A model generated the notes under the pieces. The model was not told the origin of the DNA. It made no database searches and was given only the letters and a program-made list of their open reading frames with translations. This document shows positions 8,314 to 17,580 of a DNA stretch of 64,000 nucleotides, piece by piece. Numbering within the stretch: position 1 is the first letter of the stretch; each line of letters begins with the position of its first letter. The position numbers and the translations under genes are program-made. The DNA is from Spirochaetaceae bacterium UBA5556 (GTDB lineage Bacteria > Spirochaetota > Spirochaetia > Treponematales > Rectinemataceae): assembly GCA_002425765.1 (NCBI GenBank), contig DIMW01000001.1, positions 62,001 to 126,000 on the forward strand, in the 5' to 3' direction.

Positions 8314-9243
8314 ATGGATTCGTCTGATTGGGGCGGCAAGCCTTGTTCTCGTCCCAAATGGCCTTCGCACTTTTCTCAGTCAAGCGTGGAGGCCGTAGGG
8401 CGCAAGCTGAGGCGTATCTTCGACCAAAACGCCAGCACGGAATATTTCTCATGCGAAGAGATACGCGACTATTCGTACTATGAAAGCCTTCTCATCCAGG
8501 GGCTCGAGGGGATAGATCGCAGAATGAAAAGCGGGTCGCTCAAACCGGTGGAGTTGTCGGAATACCCGAAGATCATTCACGCCGACAGGGGCAAGGTGCG
8601 CGCCTGTATCTACATTGGCTCCTTCGATCCGTTCCAGCTCACCCACCTCGCGGTAGCGGTCCGCTTTCTCGCTTCGGAATTGAGCAATTCCGATTTCGTC
8701 ATCGTGGTGCCCGAGGGTTCTCCCGATCCGGCGAAACCGCTGAAGACCGATTACGCCTTCCGCCTTTCAATCGCCAAAATGCAGATAGAAGGTATTTTCG
8801 AGCCATTCCTTAAAGTGCTCGACCTCGGCATGCAGGCCGACACAATCGAGATTGTGAGACGATTCATCGCGATGCACAGGGGACTCACGCTTGAGCTGAC
8901 GCACCTCATAGGGTCGGATGTCCTGCCTGTCGCCGCACGGTATATCGCGGAGGACATGTCGATATGGAGAAAAGAGGCTCAGGAATCGGGCGTGCACTAT
9001 CTGCACAGCACTCATGTAGTGCAGCGGGGTGAAGATACCATTGATACGTCCTATTTCGAGGCGTTTGAGAAAGAGGCGGCACATACCGTTCTAGATTCCA
9101 GTATCGTGGCCACCCCCTCAAGCACCGATTTCCGGACCAGACAAGCCTTTACGATAGTACTGCCGACGACGTCCATACGCGACAAAATGGAAATAATTTT
9201 TCGTTATCACATGCACAGAAGCTGGTCATCCGAGCAGGAATAG
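8314..9243 (+). CDS. NadD-like nucleotidyltransferase-fold protein with an N-terminal extension
   Basis: Residues from about 95 onward carry the cytidylyltransferase/NadD fold: IYIGSFDPFQLTHLAVA matches the GxFDPxHxGH nucleotide-binding motif, although the first His position is Gln and the second pair reads TH. Near the C-terminus ATPSSTDFR matches the ISSTxIR phosphate-binding motif. The first 90 residues are not part of the standard fold and I do not recognise them. Normal NadD is about 200 residues; this is 309. It precedes adk by 14 bp, suggesting a nucleotide-related operon. It could be a divergent nicotinate-nucleotide adenylyltransferase or an enzyme with another substrate. Confidence 0.62.
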   Translation: MDSSDWGGKPCSRPKWPSHFSQSSVEAVGRKLRRIFDQNASTEYFSCEEIRDYSYYESLLIQGLEGIDRRMKSGSLKPVELSEYPKIIHADRGKVRACIYIGSFDPFQLTHLAVAVRFLASELSNSDFVIVVPEGSPDPAKPLKTDYAFRLSIAKMQIEGIFEPFLKVLDLGMQADTIEIVRRFIAMHRGLTLELTHLIGSDVLPVAARYIAEDMSIWRKEAQESGVHYLHSTHVVQRGEDTIDTSYFEAFEKEAAHTVLDSSIVATPSSTDFRTRQAFTIVLPTTSIRDKMEIIFRYHMHRSWSSEQE

Positions 9244-9257
9244 TGTATATAGAAACC

Positions 9258-9914
9258 ATGAACATACAGTCGATGAAACTTATATTTCTGGGGCCCCCGG
9301 GGGCCGGCAAGGGCACGATTTCCAAAATGGTCGCGGAGAGGCTCGGTGTCCCGCAGATAAGCACGGGGGACATGTTCCGCGCTGCGGTGAAGGAGAAGAC
9401 CGAACTTGGACTCAGAGTGCAGTCGATTTTGGCCGCCGGAGGACTGGTGCCCGACGATCTCACGATCGCCATCGTCAAAGAGAGGCTGTCCTGGCCGGAT
9501 GTACGGCAGAGTTACATTCTCGATGGATTTCCGCGGACTATCCCTCAGGCTGAGGCCCTTGCCGCGTTTTCGTCGCTCGACGCGGCGGTGGACTTTGAAG
9601 TCAAAGATGATCTCATCCTGTTCAGGCTTACGGGAAGGCGCGTGTGCAGGACTTGCGGCGCGATCTATCATGCCGTGACCAAGCCTCCGAAGGCCGAAGG
9701 CGCCTGCGATCTCTGCGGCGGAGAACTCTACGTCCGCAACGATGATAAAGAGGAGACAGTCAAGGCTCGTCTCCGCGCATACCACGAAGAGACGCAGCCC
9801 CTCATCGGATACTACACGAAAAAAGGGCTTCTCCTCACCATCGATGGCAGCCCCGACGCCGAGACCGTCTACAACACATTTATCTCGGAAATAGGGTGTT
9901 TCTTGAAAAAATGA
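9258..9914 (+). CDS. adk: Adenylate kinase
   Basis: Converts ATP + AMP to 2 ADP in the cytoplasm. Visible signatures are the P-loop GPPGAGKGT, the AMP-binding STGDMFR, the DGFPRT motif, and a Zn-type LID (CRTCG ... CDLCGG). Length is typical at about 218 residues. The frame also permits GTG at 9243 (overlapping the upstream stop) and ATG at 9273 (MKLIFLG); the ATG at 9258 is chosen as a compromise, without a strong Shine-Dalgarno sequence to decide. The stop overlaps the ATG of the next gene (ATGA). Confidence 0.94.
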   Translation: MNIQSMKLIFLGPPGAGKGTISKMVAERLGVPQISTGDMFRAAVKEKTELGLRVQSILAAGGLVPDDLTIAIVKERLSWPDVRQSYILDGFPRTIPQAEALAAFSSLDAAVDFEVKDDLILFRLTGRRVCRTCGAIYHAVTKPPKAEGACDLCGGELYVRNDDKEETVKARLRAYHEETQPLIGYYTKKGLLLTIDGSPDAETVYNTFISEIGCFLKK

Positions 9915-11410
9915 GCGGCTCTGGTGCGGTATTCTCGAAGCGGGCGGTATTTTTTTTGTTTTCCAGGCTGATAGTGGCGGGCGTACTGTTCACCATTTCC
10001 TTCGGAAACATGGCCGTTGCGCAGGGAGCTGCCGTCGCGGATCAGCCTGTAACCACCGATAGCCAGCCCCAGCCGATCGTCCCCGGCACGTGGACCGGAC
10101 AATTGATTTTGAAATCGGCCCAGCAGGTTCAAGGGGGGCCGCAGGGTCAATCCGCTCCATCGAGTTTCAGCTTTGCACTTATCGTCCGTATCCTGCCAGA
10201 AAATCGGGGCATCCTCGTCGATATCCCCGAGCAGGGGATGTTTTCATATCCCATCGACCGATATTCCATCGATGCGGGCCGGCTCAGTTTTGTGCTCGAC
10301 GCCATGGGCGCGGACGAAGAGCTTACTTTTTCCGGCAACTTTTCAAGTACATTTACGCCCCAGGGAGGCACTCAGAAAGGAGGGATCGTCGGGATGGTCC
10401 GAGGCCGTTCCTGGAGCGGACCATTCTATGTACAAAAGGAGAATACCCCGTCTCATCAGGGCGAGCTGTATATTGCCCTGCCTGTCGATGGCGGCGCTCT
10501 CCCCGCGACGCTCACCTTTCCTGTGCGTGCCAAGGCTACGCTCGACGCGGACGCGCCGGCGAGTTTTCCTCTGGTTGTCCTTGTCGCCGGGGCGGGAAAG
10601 GCCGACCGGGACGGCAACAATGTCGATGTGCCGGGTAAGACCAATTCCCTCAAGGAGCTGGCGGAGATGCTCCGCGCTCACGGCGTGGGGAGCATCCGCT
10701 ACGACAGGCGGGGCACGGGAGAAGCCTACAAGCTCGAGACGCCCGGCCAGATGACGAGTTTTTCCCAACATGTTCGGGATCTGGCCGCGGTCATCAAGGC
10801 TATCCTTGCTCTGCCCCGGCAGGGGAGGCTGATTGTGGCCGGCATGAACGAAGGGGCATGGATGGCTATGGCGGCGCTGAATATTTTGGGATCAGATACG
10901 ACTGTCGATGGCCTTGTCGTGCTCGACGCGAGCGGACAGAGCCCTATGGAGACGCTGCGGCACTCCGTCGAAGGCCTCGATTCTGAACACCGCAGGAAGG
11001 CTCTTGAAATCGCCCAGAACCTTGTCGATACCGGGACGCTGGTCGATGTACCGGACGATCTCGCAGACTTTTTCTCGCCGGGCCGGCGGGATTGGCTTGC
11101 CACATGGCTCGCGTTTGACCCGGTTGACAGCATAAAAAAGGTCGAGACGCCGGTCCTCTTTGTCTATGGCGAGCGGGACATGCAGGTGAGCCGGGAGCAG
11201 TTCTCCAGACTCACCGCAGCGAAACCGCAGGCTGGTATCCGTGTTGTGCCCGATATGAACTATGTACTCAAAGAAGTACACAATGAGGATGAGAACTATG
11301 CCGCCTTCACCGATCCATCGTTCAAAGTGCCCGCGCTCCTGGCGGAATTGCTGGCCTCATACGCCAAGGCACAGCCTGCGCCACAGGGGCTGTTGCCCTG
11401 GAGCGACTGA
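9911..11410 (+). CDS. Secreted alpha/beta-hydrolase-fold protein lacking nucleophile and catalytic His
   Basis: An exported protein: a basic start, a hydrophobic stretch and a likely signal-peptidase site near VAQG. A beta-rich N-terminal domain (about 55-180) precedes an alpha/beta hydrolase domain with the family landmarks VAGAGKADRDGN, SIRYDRRGTG and VYGERDMQV (acid D423 kept). The nucleophile elbow, normally G-x-S-x-G, reads GMNEG with Asn at 313. The usual MNHVLK motif reads MNYVLK with Tyr at 451. Two of the three catalytic residues are therefore replaced while the fold landmarks remain, suggesting a binding or scaffold role rather than esterase or peptidase activity. The start is the ATG overlapping the adk stop. 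Confidence 0.75.
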   Translation: MSGSGAVFSKRAVFFLFSRLIVAGVLFTISFGNMAVAQGAAVADQPVTTDSQPQPIVPGTWTGQLILKSAQQVQGGPQGQSAPSSFSFALIVRILPENRGILVDIPEQGMFSYPIDRYSIDAGRLSFVLDAMGADEELTFSGNFSSTFTPQGGTQKGGIVGMVRGRSWSGPFYVQKENTPSHQGELYIALPVDGGALPATLTFPVRAKATLDADAPASFPLVVLVAGAGKADRDGNNVDVPGKTNSLKELAEMLRAHGVGSIRYDRRGTGEAYKLETPGQMTSFSQHVRDLAAVIKAILALPRQGRLIVAGMNEGAWMAMAALNILGSDTTVDGLVVLDASGQSPMETLRHSVEGLDSEHRRKALEIAQNLVDTGTLVDVPDDLADFFSPGRRDWLATWLAFDPVDSIKKVETPVLFVYGERDMQVSREQFSRLTAAKPQAGIRVVPDMNYVLKEVHNEDENYAAFTDPSFKVPALLAELLASYAKAQPAPQGLLPWSD

Positions 11411-11427
11411 CGGGGTCTTCCGGCTGA

Positions 11428-12444
11428 CTATCCGTTGGGAAGGGCCCTGTTCGGGCCGGAGTCAAGGTTTGAGAGCGCAAGTATCGCATCGACCAGCTGT
11501 TGTGCGCTCATCTCGACAGGCTGACTCATAAAGAGAGACCCCCTCTGCTCGATGGAGTTCTCCGGAGAAAACGGAATGCCATACGTGCCCAGACTGTTCG
11601 ACACAAAGACCCACACAAATTTCATGATGGGTTTATAGGTGCGGGCCGCCTGTTCGTCCTTCATCTGGATTTGGAACACCATGCTGTAGCGCGCGTCGGG
11701 GCTTCCTTTACTGGGACCCGCCGCATCGCGTGTGACGCGCACCAATATGCCATCAAAAGGAAGCGTGACTCCATCGAGTATAGGCATCTGGGTGACGAGG
11801 GCTGACTTGGCGTCGAGATATATTATTAAATCGGCATTGCTGCCGAGTATGCCGCTGCGCCTGGCCATCGAAGCGGTCATGTCAGACAAGGGCGGTGGAT
11901 TCTGGGGCGACCATGTCGCGAAATGCAACTGCCCCCCGGAAGGATCGCGGAGGTAGATTTTTCCGTTTTTCGCCGTGTAGCCGCCGGCGATTCTTTTCCA
12001 ATTATCGTCCAGGCCAAAAGACAGAGAGGTTAATAGACTGGGGAAATTGCCGGCGAACACTACCTCGATTCCGGGATTTCTATCGCCGTCCCACGATATG
12101 CCCGCCCCGAGCGCGTCGGCCCTCAGGAGCATTTTGTCGAGGCGATTTCGGTCTATCGGCCCATGCTCCGTATTTTTTTGCTCGGAGGCGACCGACATGA
12201 GGGTTCCGATCGTCGAATCATCGAGAGAAGCCGCCATATCGCGCAGAAAGGTATTTTCAGCTCTGACTAGCACTTGTGGCGTTTTTTCAAAATGATCGAA
12301 GAGCCCTGCGAGCGCGACTTCCCGCGGCACCGACGCGCAGGATGCAGCCAGAAAGAATACCGCGGTCAGCACGCCATAAACACTAAGCCTCATGAGGGGG
12401 AGGGGCGTGTGGTCCCCTTTGTTGTTCTGCAGAAAAAGTCTCAT
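11428..12444 (-). CDS. Putative lipoprotein of unknown function
   Basis: The N-terminus has a basic/polar start, a hydrophobic run and the lipobox-like LAASC, so the mature protein is probably lipid-anchored from that Cys. The remaining roughly 300 residues (for example GAGISWDGDRNPGIEVVFAG, YTAKNGKIYLRDPSGG) suggest a mainly beta or mixed soluble domain; I recognise no family. Its ATG overlaps the TGA of the upstream DUF6765 gene, so the two are coupled. It ends 17 bp from the convergent hydrolase gene. Confidence 0.6.
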   Translation of the reverse strand: MRLFLQNNKGDHTPLPLMRLSVYGVLTAVFFLAASCASVPREVALAGLFDHFEKTPQVLVRAENTFLRDMAASLDDSTIGTLMSVASEQKNTEHGPIDRNRLDKMLLRADALGAGISWDGDRNPGIEVVFAGNFPSLLTSLSFGLDDNWKRIAGGYTAKNGKIYLRDPSGGQLHFATWSPQNPPPLSDMTASMARRSGILGSNADLIIYLDAKSALVTQMPILDGVTLPFDGILVRVTRDAAGPSKGSPDARYSMVFQIQMKDEQAARTYKPIMKFVWVFVSNSLGTYGIPFSPENSIEQRGSLFMSQPVEMSAQQLVDAILALSNLDSGPNRALPNG

Positions 12445-13484
12445 ACGATGCGGATCCCCTTTTTGTCCATCAAGTCTGTAAATGCTTTTCTGTGTTCGAG
12501 CACGGCATCATTCCATTTTTCGAAAGGTGAACTTCGGTATTTCAAAGTGGCAATTGCTCCCCTTATCATAGACCGCCTATATGGAGCGCTGCGCCACTCA
12601 CCCGTAAACCCTTCTGCAGAAACAGCCCTGAGCATTTCACTTGTGCCGAATTCTTTTGCTTCCATGGCCCTGAACCATTTGTCAGGATCATAAGAAGGCA
12701 GATCGAAATATATCACATAATCGCTTGCAGCGGCGAGTTCATCCCTTGGGGGTGCCCGCCTCTCCTGCCAAAGTTCCTCCAGGCGTCCGAGGACAAAGGG
12801 CTCATCTTCGAAGGAAATGCGGCGTGAAGTACATAAAAAGCGGTATATCATGCGCGCGGCTTCTAAAAATCGTACGCTATTGCTGATGGTGCGATACTGT
12901 GGTTCGAGGCGCGAATCTTCCCATAGCGTCTGGGGCAGATCAGGGAGCCTCCCCACCTGCAGGTGGCCCACCGCCGGAAGCACGGAGAAATCCGACTCGA
13001 GCGCGTTGAACCCGTCCTGCGTCCCCGTAAAGTTCTGATGCGCCCAGGTGTCCGCATACGCGTGCAGGGCAACTCCGACGCGATAGAGATTGCCGCTCCT
13101 CAAGGCCCCGATGAGAAGAGCCCTCGCGTTGTCGCTGTCCTGGCTCACGGCGAGCTCATGCACTCTTTTGTCACTGCGTTTTGCCGCGGAAATCTGGGAA
13201 TCTCCTGGAATGAAGTGGAAGGGCAGATAAACCTTCCTCGCTATGTCTTGATTCCAAAAGAGATAATTTTGTGTCACTTCCGTCAAGGTGCTCTCAGTGG
13301 AAACGTGATCTGCTTTCTTGGGGGCTGAACTCAGGGTGCTGTCGATTTTCCAGGGAAGTTTCGCATCGTCCACCATCTGGCTTGAAATCGCGATTGTCTC
13401 GGAATCCGTGGCGGAAAAGCCTGCCGCGCGGGCAAGATAGCAGATCACATAGTAGTGAAATTCTCTGTTCATCGTCACCATCAT
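12441..13484 (-). CDS. DUF6765-like protein
   Basis: A 347-residue protein whose N-terminal pattern (REFHYYVICYLARAAGF, then a Q-x-V-D-D stretch) and central HAYADTWAHQNF match what I remember of the DUF6765 family. The conserved His/Asp residues (HAYADTWAH, PFHFIPG) suggest a metal-dependent, phospholipase-C-like helical fold, but no activity is established. No signal peptide is evident. The start could be either of the first two ATGs. It is first in a two-gene operon with the lipoprotein, linked by an ATGA overlap, so the pair may act together at the membrane. Confidence 0.6.
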   Translation of the reverse strand: MMVTMNREFHYYVICYLARAAGFSATDSETIAISSQMVDDAKLPWKIDSTLSSAPKKADHVSTESTLTEVTQNYLFWNQDIARKVYLPFHFIPGDSQISAAKRSDKRVHELAVSQDSDNARALLIGALRSGNLYRVGVALHAYADTWAHQNFTGTQDGFNALESDFSVLPAVGHLQVGRLPDLPQTLWEDSRLEPQYRTISNSVRFLEAARMIYRFLCTSRRISFEDEPFVLGRLEELWQERRAPPRDELAAASDYVIYFDLPSYDPDKWFRAMEAKEFGTSEMLRAVSAEGFTGEWRSAPYRRSMIRGAIATLKYRSSPFEKWNDAVLEHRKAFTDLMDKKGIRIV

Positions 13485-13601
13485 GAACGCTTACCGGCCC
13501 TGGATCAATGAGGCCGGAGCGTGGTGGCAATAGCCATAAAATCGTGGTATCGTGGCTCTGCATTCCCAGTAAAAACCAGTATTGGCATGGAGGTCACGGA
13601 T

Positions 13602-14051
13602 ATGGCTCTCGAGCGCACCTACGCGATGCTCAAACCGGGAGTATTGTCCCGGCGCATCGCCGGTGAAATCGTTTCACGGATCGAACGAAAGGGATTTGAC
13701 ATCATAGGACTAAAAATCATGCGGATTCCGCGCGGGTTGGCAGAGAAACACTACGCCGAGCACAAAAACAAGCCATTTTTTGGCGAACTCGTGGATTATA
13801 TCACTTCAGGGCCGGTTGTCGCGATGGTGCTAGAGGGGGACCAGGCTGTAAAGATGCTGAGGCTCATGTGCGGGGCTACAAGGCCCGAGGAGGCTCTGCC
13901 CGGGACTATCCGCGGCGACTACGCCATGCACACTAATTTCAACATCATTCACGCGTCGGATTCTCCGGAGGCGGCGGCCCGGGAGATTGGCCTTTTTTTC
14001 AAGCCTGAAGAGCTCATCGACTGGCCAGATGGCAATAAAGATTGGATCTGA
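13602..14051 (+). CDS. ndk: Nucleoside diphosphate kinase
   Basis: Transfers the gamma phosphate from ATP to other NDPs through a phospho-His. At 149 residues it is full length: ERTYAMLKPG at the N-terminus, HKNKPFFGELVDYITSGPVVAMV, the phosphate-binding RGDYAM, and active-site His in NIIHASDS. The frame extends upstream, but GGAGGT (13589-13594) sits 7 nt before the ATG at 13602 and the protein aligns from there. It is 42 bp before pepF on the same strand. Confidence 0.95.
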   Translation: MALERTYAMLKPGVLSRRIAGEIVSRIERKGFDIIGLKIMRIPRGLAEKHYAEHKNKPFFGELVDYITSGPVVAMVLEGDQAVKMLRLMCGATRPEEALPGTIRGDYAMHTNFNIIHASDSPEAAAREIGLFFKPEELIDWPDGNKDWI

Positions 14052-14093
14052 TGACACTACGGTCAAAAATCGATCAACGAAGGAGGATGATGT

Positions 14094-15908
14094 ATGACAG
14101 GCCAAACAGCCATCCCTGAATGGAGCCTCGAAGAAGTGTTTCCCGGATTCGACTCCTTGGAATACCGGCAGGCAAAGGACGAAGTGCGGACATCGCTCGA
14201 GACTATGCGGCGCTTTCTCCTGGAGTCCTCGCCGCCGGAGGGCGGGGCGGATTTTTCCGACTGGCTCTGGGAACTTTTAGATAAGCTCAACCGCCTCGAG
14301 ATGCTCGCGGACACGCTGTCGGCCTACGCCTACGCGCGCTTCAGCACCGAGACGAAGAGTCCCTCCGTGCTCGCCGAACTCAACAAGATCGAGGAGCTTT
14401 TAGTCCCCGCGACCACCGTGCAGGTGCTCTTCCGCAACTTCCTCGCGCGTCATGAAGATACGGTGAAAAAAGCCATCAAGGATGACAGGCGCTTGGGAGA
14501 GTACGCCTTTATCCTCGAGGAAGCGCTGATGTTCCAGAAACATCAGATGGCGACGGAGCTTGAGGATCTGGCCGCGGACCTGAGCCGCTCAGGAGCGGAG
14601 GCATGGTCGCGCCTCCAGGAATCGATCTTGGCCAACGCGAGCGCGCCCTGGGATGAGGCGAGCGGCGCGCGCAAGACTATGGTCGAGCTTCGGAACCTCG
14701 CGTACGATCCCGACCGCGCGGTGCGCGAAAAAGCATACAGACTCGAGCTCGGCATCTGGAAAACATACGAGATTCCCGTCGCGGCCGCCCTCAACGGCGT
14801 CAAAGGGACGGTCTCCACGCTGAACAAGAGGCGGGGCTGGGAGCGCGCGCTCGATACTTCTCTGGCGCAGGCACGGATATCGAAGGCAACGCTCGATGCC
14901 CTCGTCGGCGTCATGGAAGAGTCCCTCCCGATGTGGCGGCGATATCTGCGCGCCAAAGCTCGGCTTCTCGGCCGCGAGCGGCTCTCATTTTTCGATATCT
15001 TCGCGCCACTGCAGCAGACAGGATCGGAGATACCGACTTTCGGCTGGGAGGAGGCGAAGGACTTCATCGTCAGGCAGTTCGGGACCTTCGACGCCGATAT
15101 GGCGCGATTCGCAAAGCACGCGTTCGAGCACCGGTGGATCGACGCGCGCCCCCGCGAGGGCAAGGTGGGCGGAGCGTTCTGCACCCACTTCCCGGCAGCC
15201 AAACAGCCGCGTGTCCTCTGCAGCTTTGACGGCACCTATTCCTCGCTCATCACTATCGCGCACGAACTGGGCCACGCGTGGCACTACGAGACGATCAAGG
15301 ACAGACCACAGCTGCTCGCGCAGTATCCGATGACCCTGGCCGAAACCGCCTCGATCTTTTCGGAGACCCTCGTGTCGAATGCGGCGATGGCCGAAATCGA
15401 GGCCGGATCCCGCATGCCTCTCGTCGAACTCCACCTTCAGGACGCCTGTCAGGTCATCGTCGATATTCTCTCGCGCTTCTACTTCGAGCGCGAGGTCTTC
15501 AAAGAGCGCGATGAAGGCGAGCTGACGCCCGATCGCCTGTGCGCGCTCATGCTCGACGCGCAGGCGCGGACCTACGGTGACGCGATGCGGGAAGACGAGC
15601 GTCATCCCTACATGTGGGCCGTGAAGGGGCATTACTATATTCCGGGCCTGTCGTTCTACAACTTCCCCTACGCCTTCGGACAGCTCTTCGGTATGGGGTT
15701 ATACAGCCTCTACAAAAAAGAGGGGGCTTCGTTCGCCACCCGCTACCGCGGGCTCCTCCGTGCGACGGGCTGCCTGCCCGCGGTCGAGGTGGCGCGCAGG
15801 GCGGGCTTTGATATCGAGACGCCTGAATTCTGGAAGGGCGCCATGAGGGCCTTCGAACCCGAGGTGACATTTCTGGAGGCGCAGGGGCGCGCCACTGTTC
15901 AATACTGA
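14094..15908 (+). CDS. pepF: Oligoendopeptidase F, M3 family
   Basis: A cytoplasmic zinc metallopeptidase degrading short peptides. The 604-residue length is standard. The zinc motif HELGH (in IAHELGHAWHYE) and a downstream Glu (LAETASIFSETLVSN) supply the ligands, and the helical N-terminal half (EEVFPGFDSLEYRQAKDEV) and C-terminal FPYAFGQLFGMGLY are typical of the family. AAGGAGGATG precedes the ATG. Its last codons overlap the last codons of the convergent lysS gene by 10 bp, so no dedicated terminator can lie between them. Confidence 0.93.
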   Translation: MTGQTAIPEWSLEEVFPGFDSLEYRQAKDEVRTSLETMRRFLLESSPPEGGADFSDWLWELLDKLNRLEMLADTLSAYAYARFSTETKSPSVLAELNKIEELLVPATTVQVLFRNFLARHEDTVKKAIKDDRRLGEYAFILEEALMFQKHQMATELEDLAADLSRSGAEAWSRLQESILANASAPWDEASGARKTMVELRNLAYDPDRAVREKAYRLELGIWKTYEIPVAAALNGVKGTVSTLNKRRGWERALDTSLAQARISKATLDALVGVMEESLPMWRRYLRAKARLLGRERLSFFDIFAPLQQTGSEIPTFGWEEAKDFIVRQFGTFDADMARFAKHAFEHRWIDARPREGKVGGAFCTHFPAAKQPRVLCSFDGTYSSLITIAHELGHAWHYETIKDRPQLLAQYPMTLAETASIFSETLVSNAAMAEIEAGSRMPLVELHLQDACQVIVDILSRFYFEREVFKERDEGELTPDRLCALMLDAQARTYGDAMREDERHPYMWAVKGHYYIPGLSFYNFPYAFGQLFGMGLYSLYKKEGASFATRYRGLLRATGCLPAVEVARRAGFDIETPEFWKGAMRAFEPEVTFLEAQGRATVQY

Positions 15909-17485
15909 CGCAGGAGTGCCATCACCTTCTCTTTGCCTATCGCGTTCAGGAAACCCGCGAGCCGCGGCCCCTGATCCTTGCCGATCAGCGCCTGATAGGA
16001 TGCGCGGAAGAGCTTTTTGGGCTCTATGCCGCTCGCCTGGGCCGCCGCGTAGATGGCCTCCCCCACCTCGTTTTCGCCGCCGTAGGTTTCAAGCTTCGCG
16101 ATGACACTGTCTCTCAGGGCGCGGAGCGCGCCGATTTCGGCCTCCGGGAGTTCCGCGCGCTCGCCGGGCGCGCGGAGCGAGAATCTGAAGTCCTCGGGCG
16201 CGCATTCGGTGATCCAGTACCACGCGCACTGCGCGCGCCTGCGCACACGTCCTTCCTGGGAGGGCTTGAGGCCGGGCAGCGCCGCGATCACCTGCTCGAC
16301 CTCCCCCAGATGAATCTGGAGGAGGTTGCAGAGGTGCCTGAACGGTATCTGATAGGGCATCTCCTCGGGGGCTTTGTCCACCTGCGAGAGCTCATAGATG
16401 CGGCGTTCCAGGGCTTCCACGTCTTCGTTCTTCGCCTTGTCCACGCCCCAGTAGATGCGCTCGGTGCGATCATAATCCTCGTAGATTTTGATGACATCGA
16501 GGTCGAAGCTGATGACGAACTCGGTGTTGGGTCGGGTTCCCGCGAAGAGGTAGCGCACGATTTCAGGCTGGTAGACGCGGAGGAGGTCGTACAGGTCGAC
16601 GACCTTGCCCTTCGATGAAGACATTTTGCCGGGCGAGCCCTTGATGCCTATGAAGTCGTAGCGGAAGGTGACGGGCGGCTTTCGTCCGTAGACATCCTCG
16701 ACGACGTGCTTCGAGGTGTCGAACGAGCCTCCTTGCGAGTGATGGTCTTTGCCGGCGGGCTCGAAGTCCACTTTTTCATGCTCCCATCGCATCGGCCAAT
16801 CGACCCTCCAAACGAGCTTTGCGCCCTTGAGCGTGCGGATGTCGCCCGTCTCCGAGTGACCGCAGGACTCGCAGTGGTAGGAAAGGCCCCAGTCGCCGTC
16901 CCAGCCATCGATCTGGGTCGTGTCGCGCTCGCAGTTCGAGCAGAACACGGCAACGGGCCACCATTCGCCTTCAATCTTGTGGTCCTCGTCGCGGTATTTG
17001 TCGAGAATAGTCTTGAGGTGCTCGCGCATCTCGAGGGCGCGGCGCATGCCCTTTACGTAGGTTCCGGCCCTGTATTTGCTCGCCTGATACAGAAATTCGG
17101 GGTGGATGCCGACTTCCGGCAGTATCGTCTCGACATCGACCTCGTGGTGGCGCGCGTAGGACTCGTCGCGGCCCCAGGGATCGGGCACCATCGTGATGGG
17201 GAATCTCAGGTATTTTCCCAAAAGCTCGGGGTTGGGCATGTTGAGGGGCACTTTGCGGAACACATCGTAGTCGTCCCAGCTGTATATAAAACGGACATTT
17301 TTGCCAAGGCTTCGCAGCGCGCGCACCACAAGCTCGACGGAGATCATCTCGCGGAAATTGCCGACGTGCACGGTTCCGGAGGGTGTGATGCCGGAGGCGC
17401 AGGTGTAGAGGTCCTTGTCTCCCCAGGTCTCGATGATTTTTTCGGCCGTCTGGTCAGCCCAGTGAATAGTCTTCTTCTGTTCCAT
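15899..17485 (-). CDS. lysS: Lysyl-tRNA synthetase, class I
   Basis: Charges tRNA-Lys. This is the class I form found in archaea, spirochaetes and some alphaproteobacteria, not the class II enzyme of most bacteria. Signatures: GTVHVGNFRE (HIGH-like), KMSSSKG (KMSKS), and zinc-binding Cys pairs (FCSNCERD, HCESCGHSE). At 528 residues it is full length, with the alpha-helix-cage C-terminal domain. The ATG has a -10 hexamer 8 nt upstream and only a marginal GAG, so the mRNA may be leaderless. The 3' end overlaps pepF by 10 bp. This gene is one of the stronger taxonomic clues in the window. Confidence 0.95.
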   Translation of the reverse strand: MEQKKTIHWADQTAEKIIETWGDKDLYTCASGITPSGTVHVGNFREMISVELVVRALRSLGKNVRFIYSWDDYDVFRKVPLNMPNPELLGKYLRFPITMVPDPWGRDESYARHHEVDVETILPEVGIHPEFLYQASKYRAGTYVKGMRRALEMREHLKTILDKYRDEDHKIEGEWWPVAVFCSNCERDTTQIDGWDGDWGLSYHCESCGHSETGDIRTLKGAKLVWRVDWPMRWEHEKVDFEPAGKDHHSQGGSFDTSKHVVEDVYGRKPPVTFRYDFIGIKGSPGKMSSSKGKVVDLYDLLRVYQPEIVRYLFAGTRPNTEFVISFDLDVIKIYEDYDRTERIYWGVDKAKNEDVEALERRIYELSQVDKAPEEMPYQIPFRHLCNLLQIHLGEVEQVIAALPGLKPSQEGRVRRRAQCAWYWITECAPEDFRFSLRAPGERAELPEAEIGALRALRDSVIAKLETYGGENEVGEAIYAAAQASGIEPKKLFRASYQALIGKDQGPRLAGFLNAIGKEKVMALLRQY

Positions 17486-17493
17486 ATCTCGCG

Positions 17494-17521
17494 AGTATAG
17501 CGATTTTTATGCCTTTGTGAA
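17494..17521 (-). promoter_or_regulatory. Candidate lysS promoter, leaderless layout
   Basis: Minus strand: TTCACA (17521-17516), 16-bp spacer, TATACT (17499-17494), then 8 nt to the ATG at 17485. The predicted start is within 1-2 nt of the initiation codon. Confidence 0.45.
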
Positions 17522-17580
17522 ATAGCGCGGAGGAGCCGCGGCACAGGGCCGCCGGGAGAGTTGGCCCCGGGCTGGAGGCT

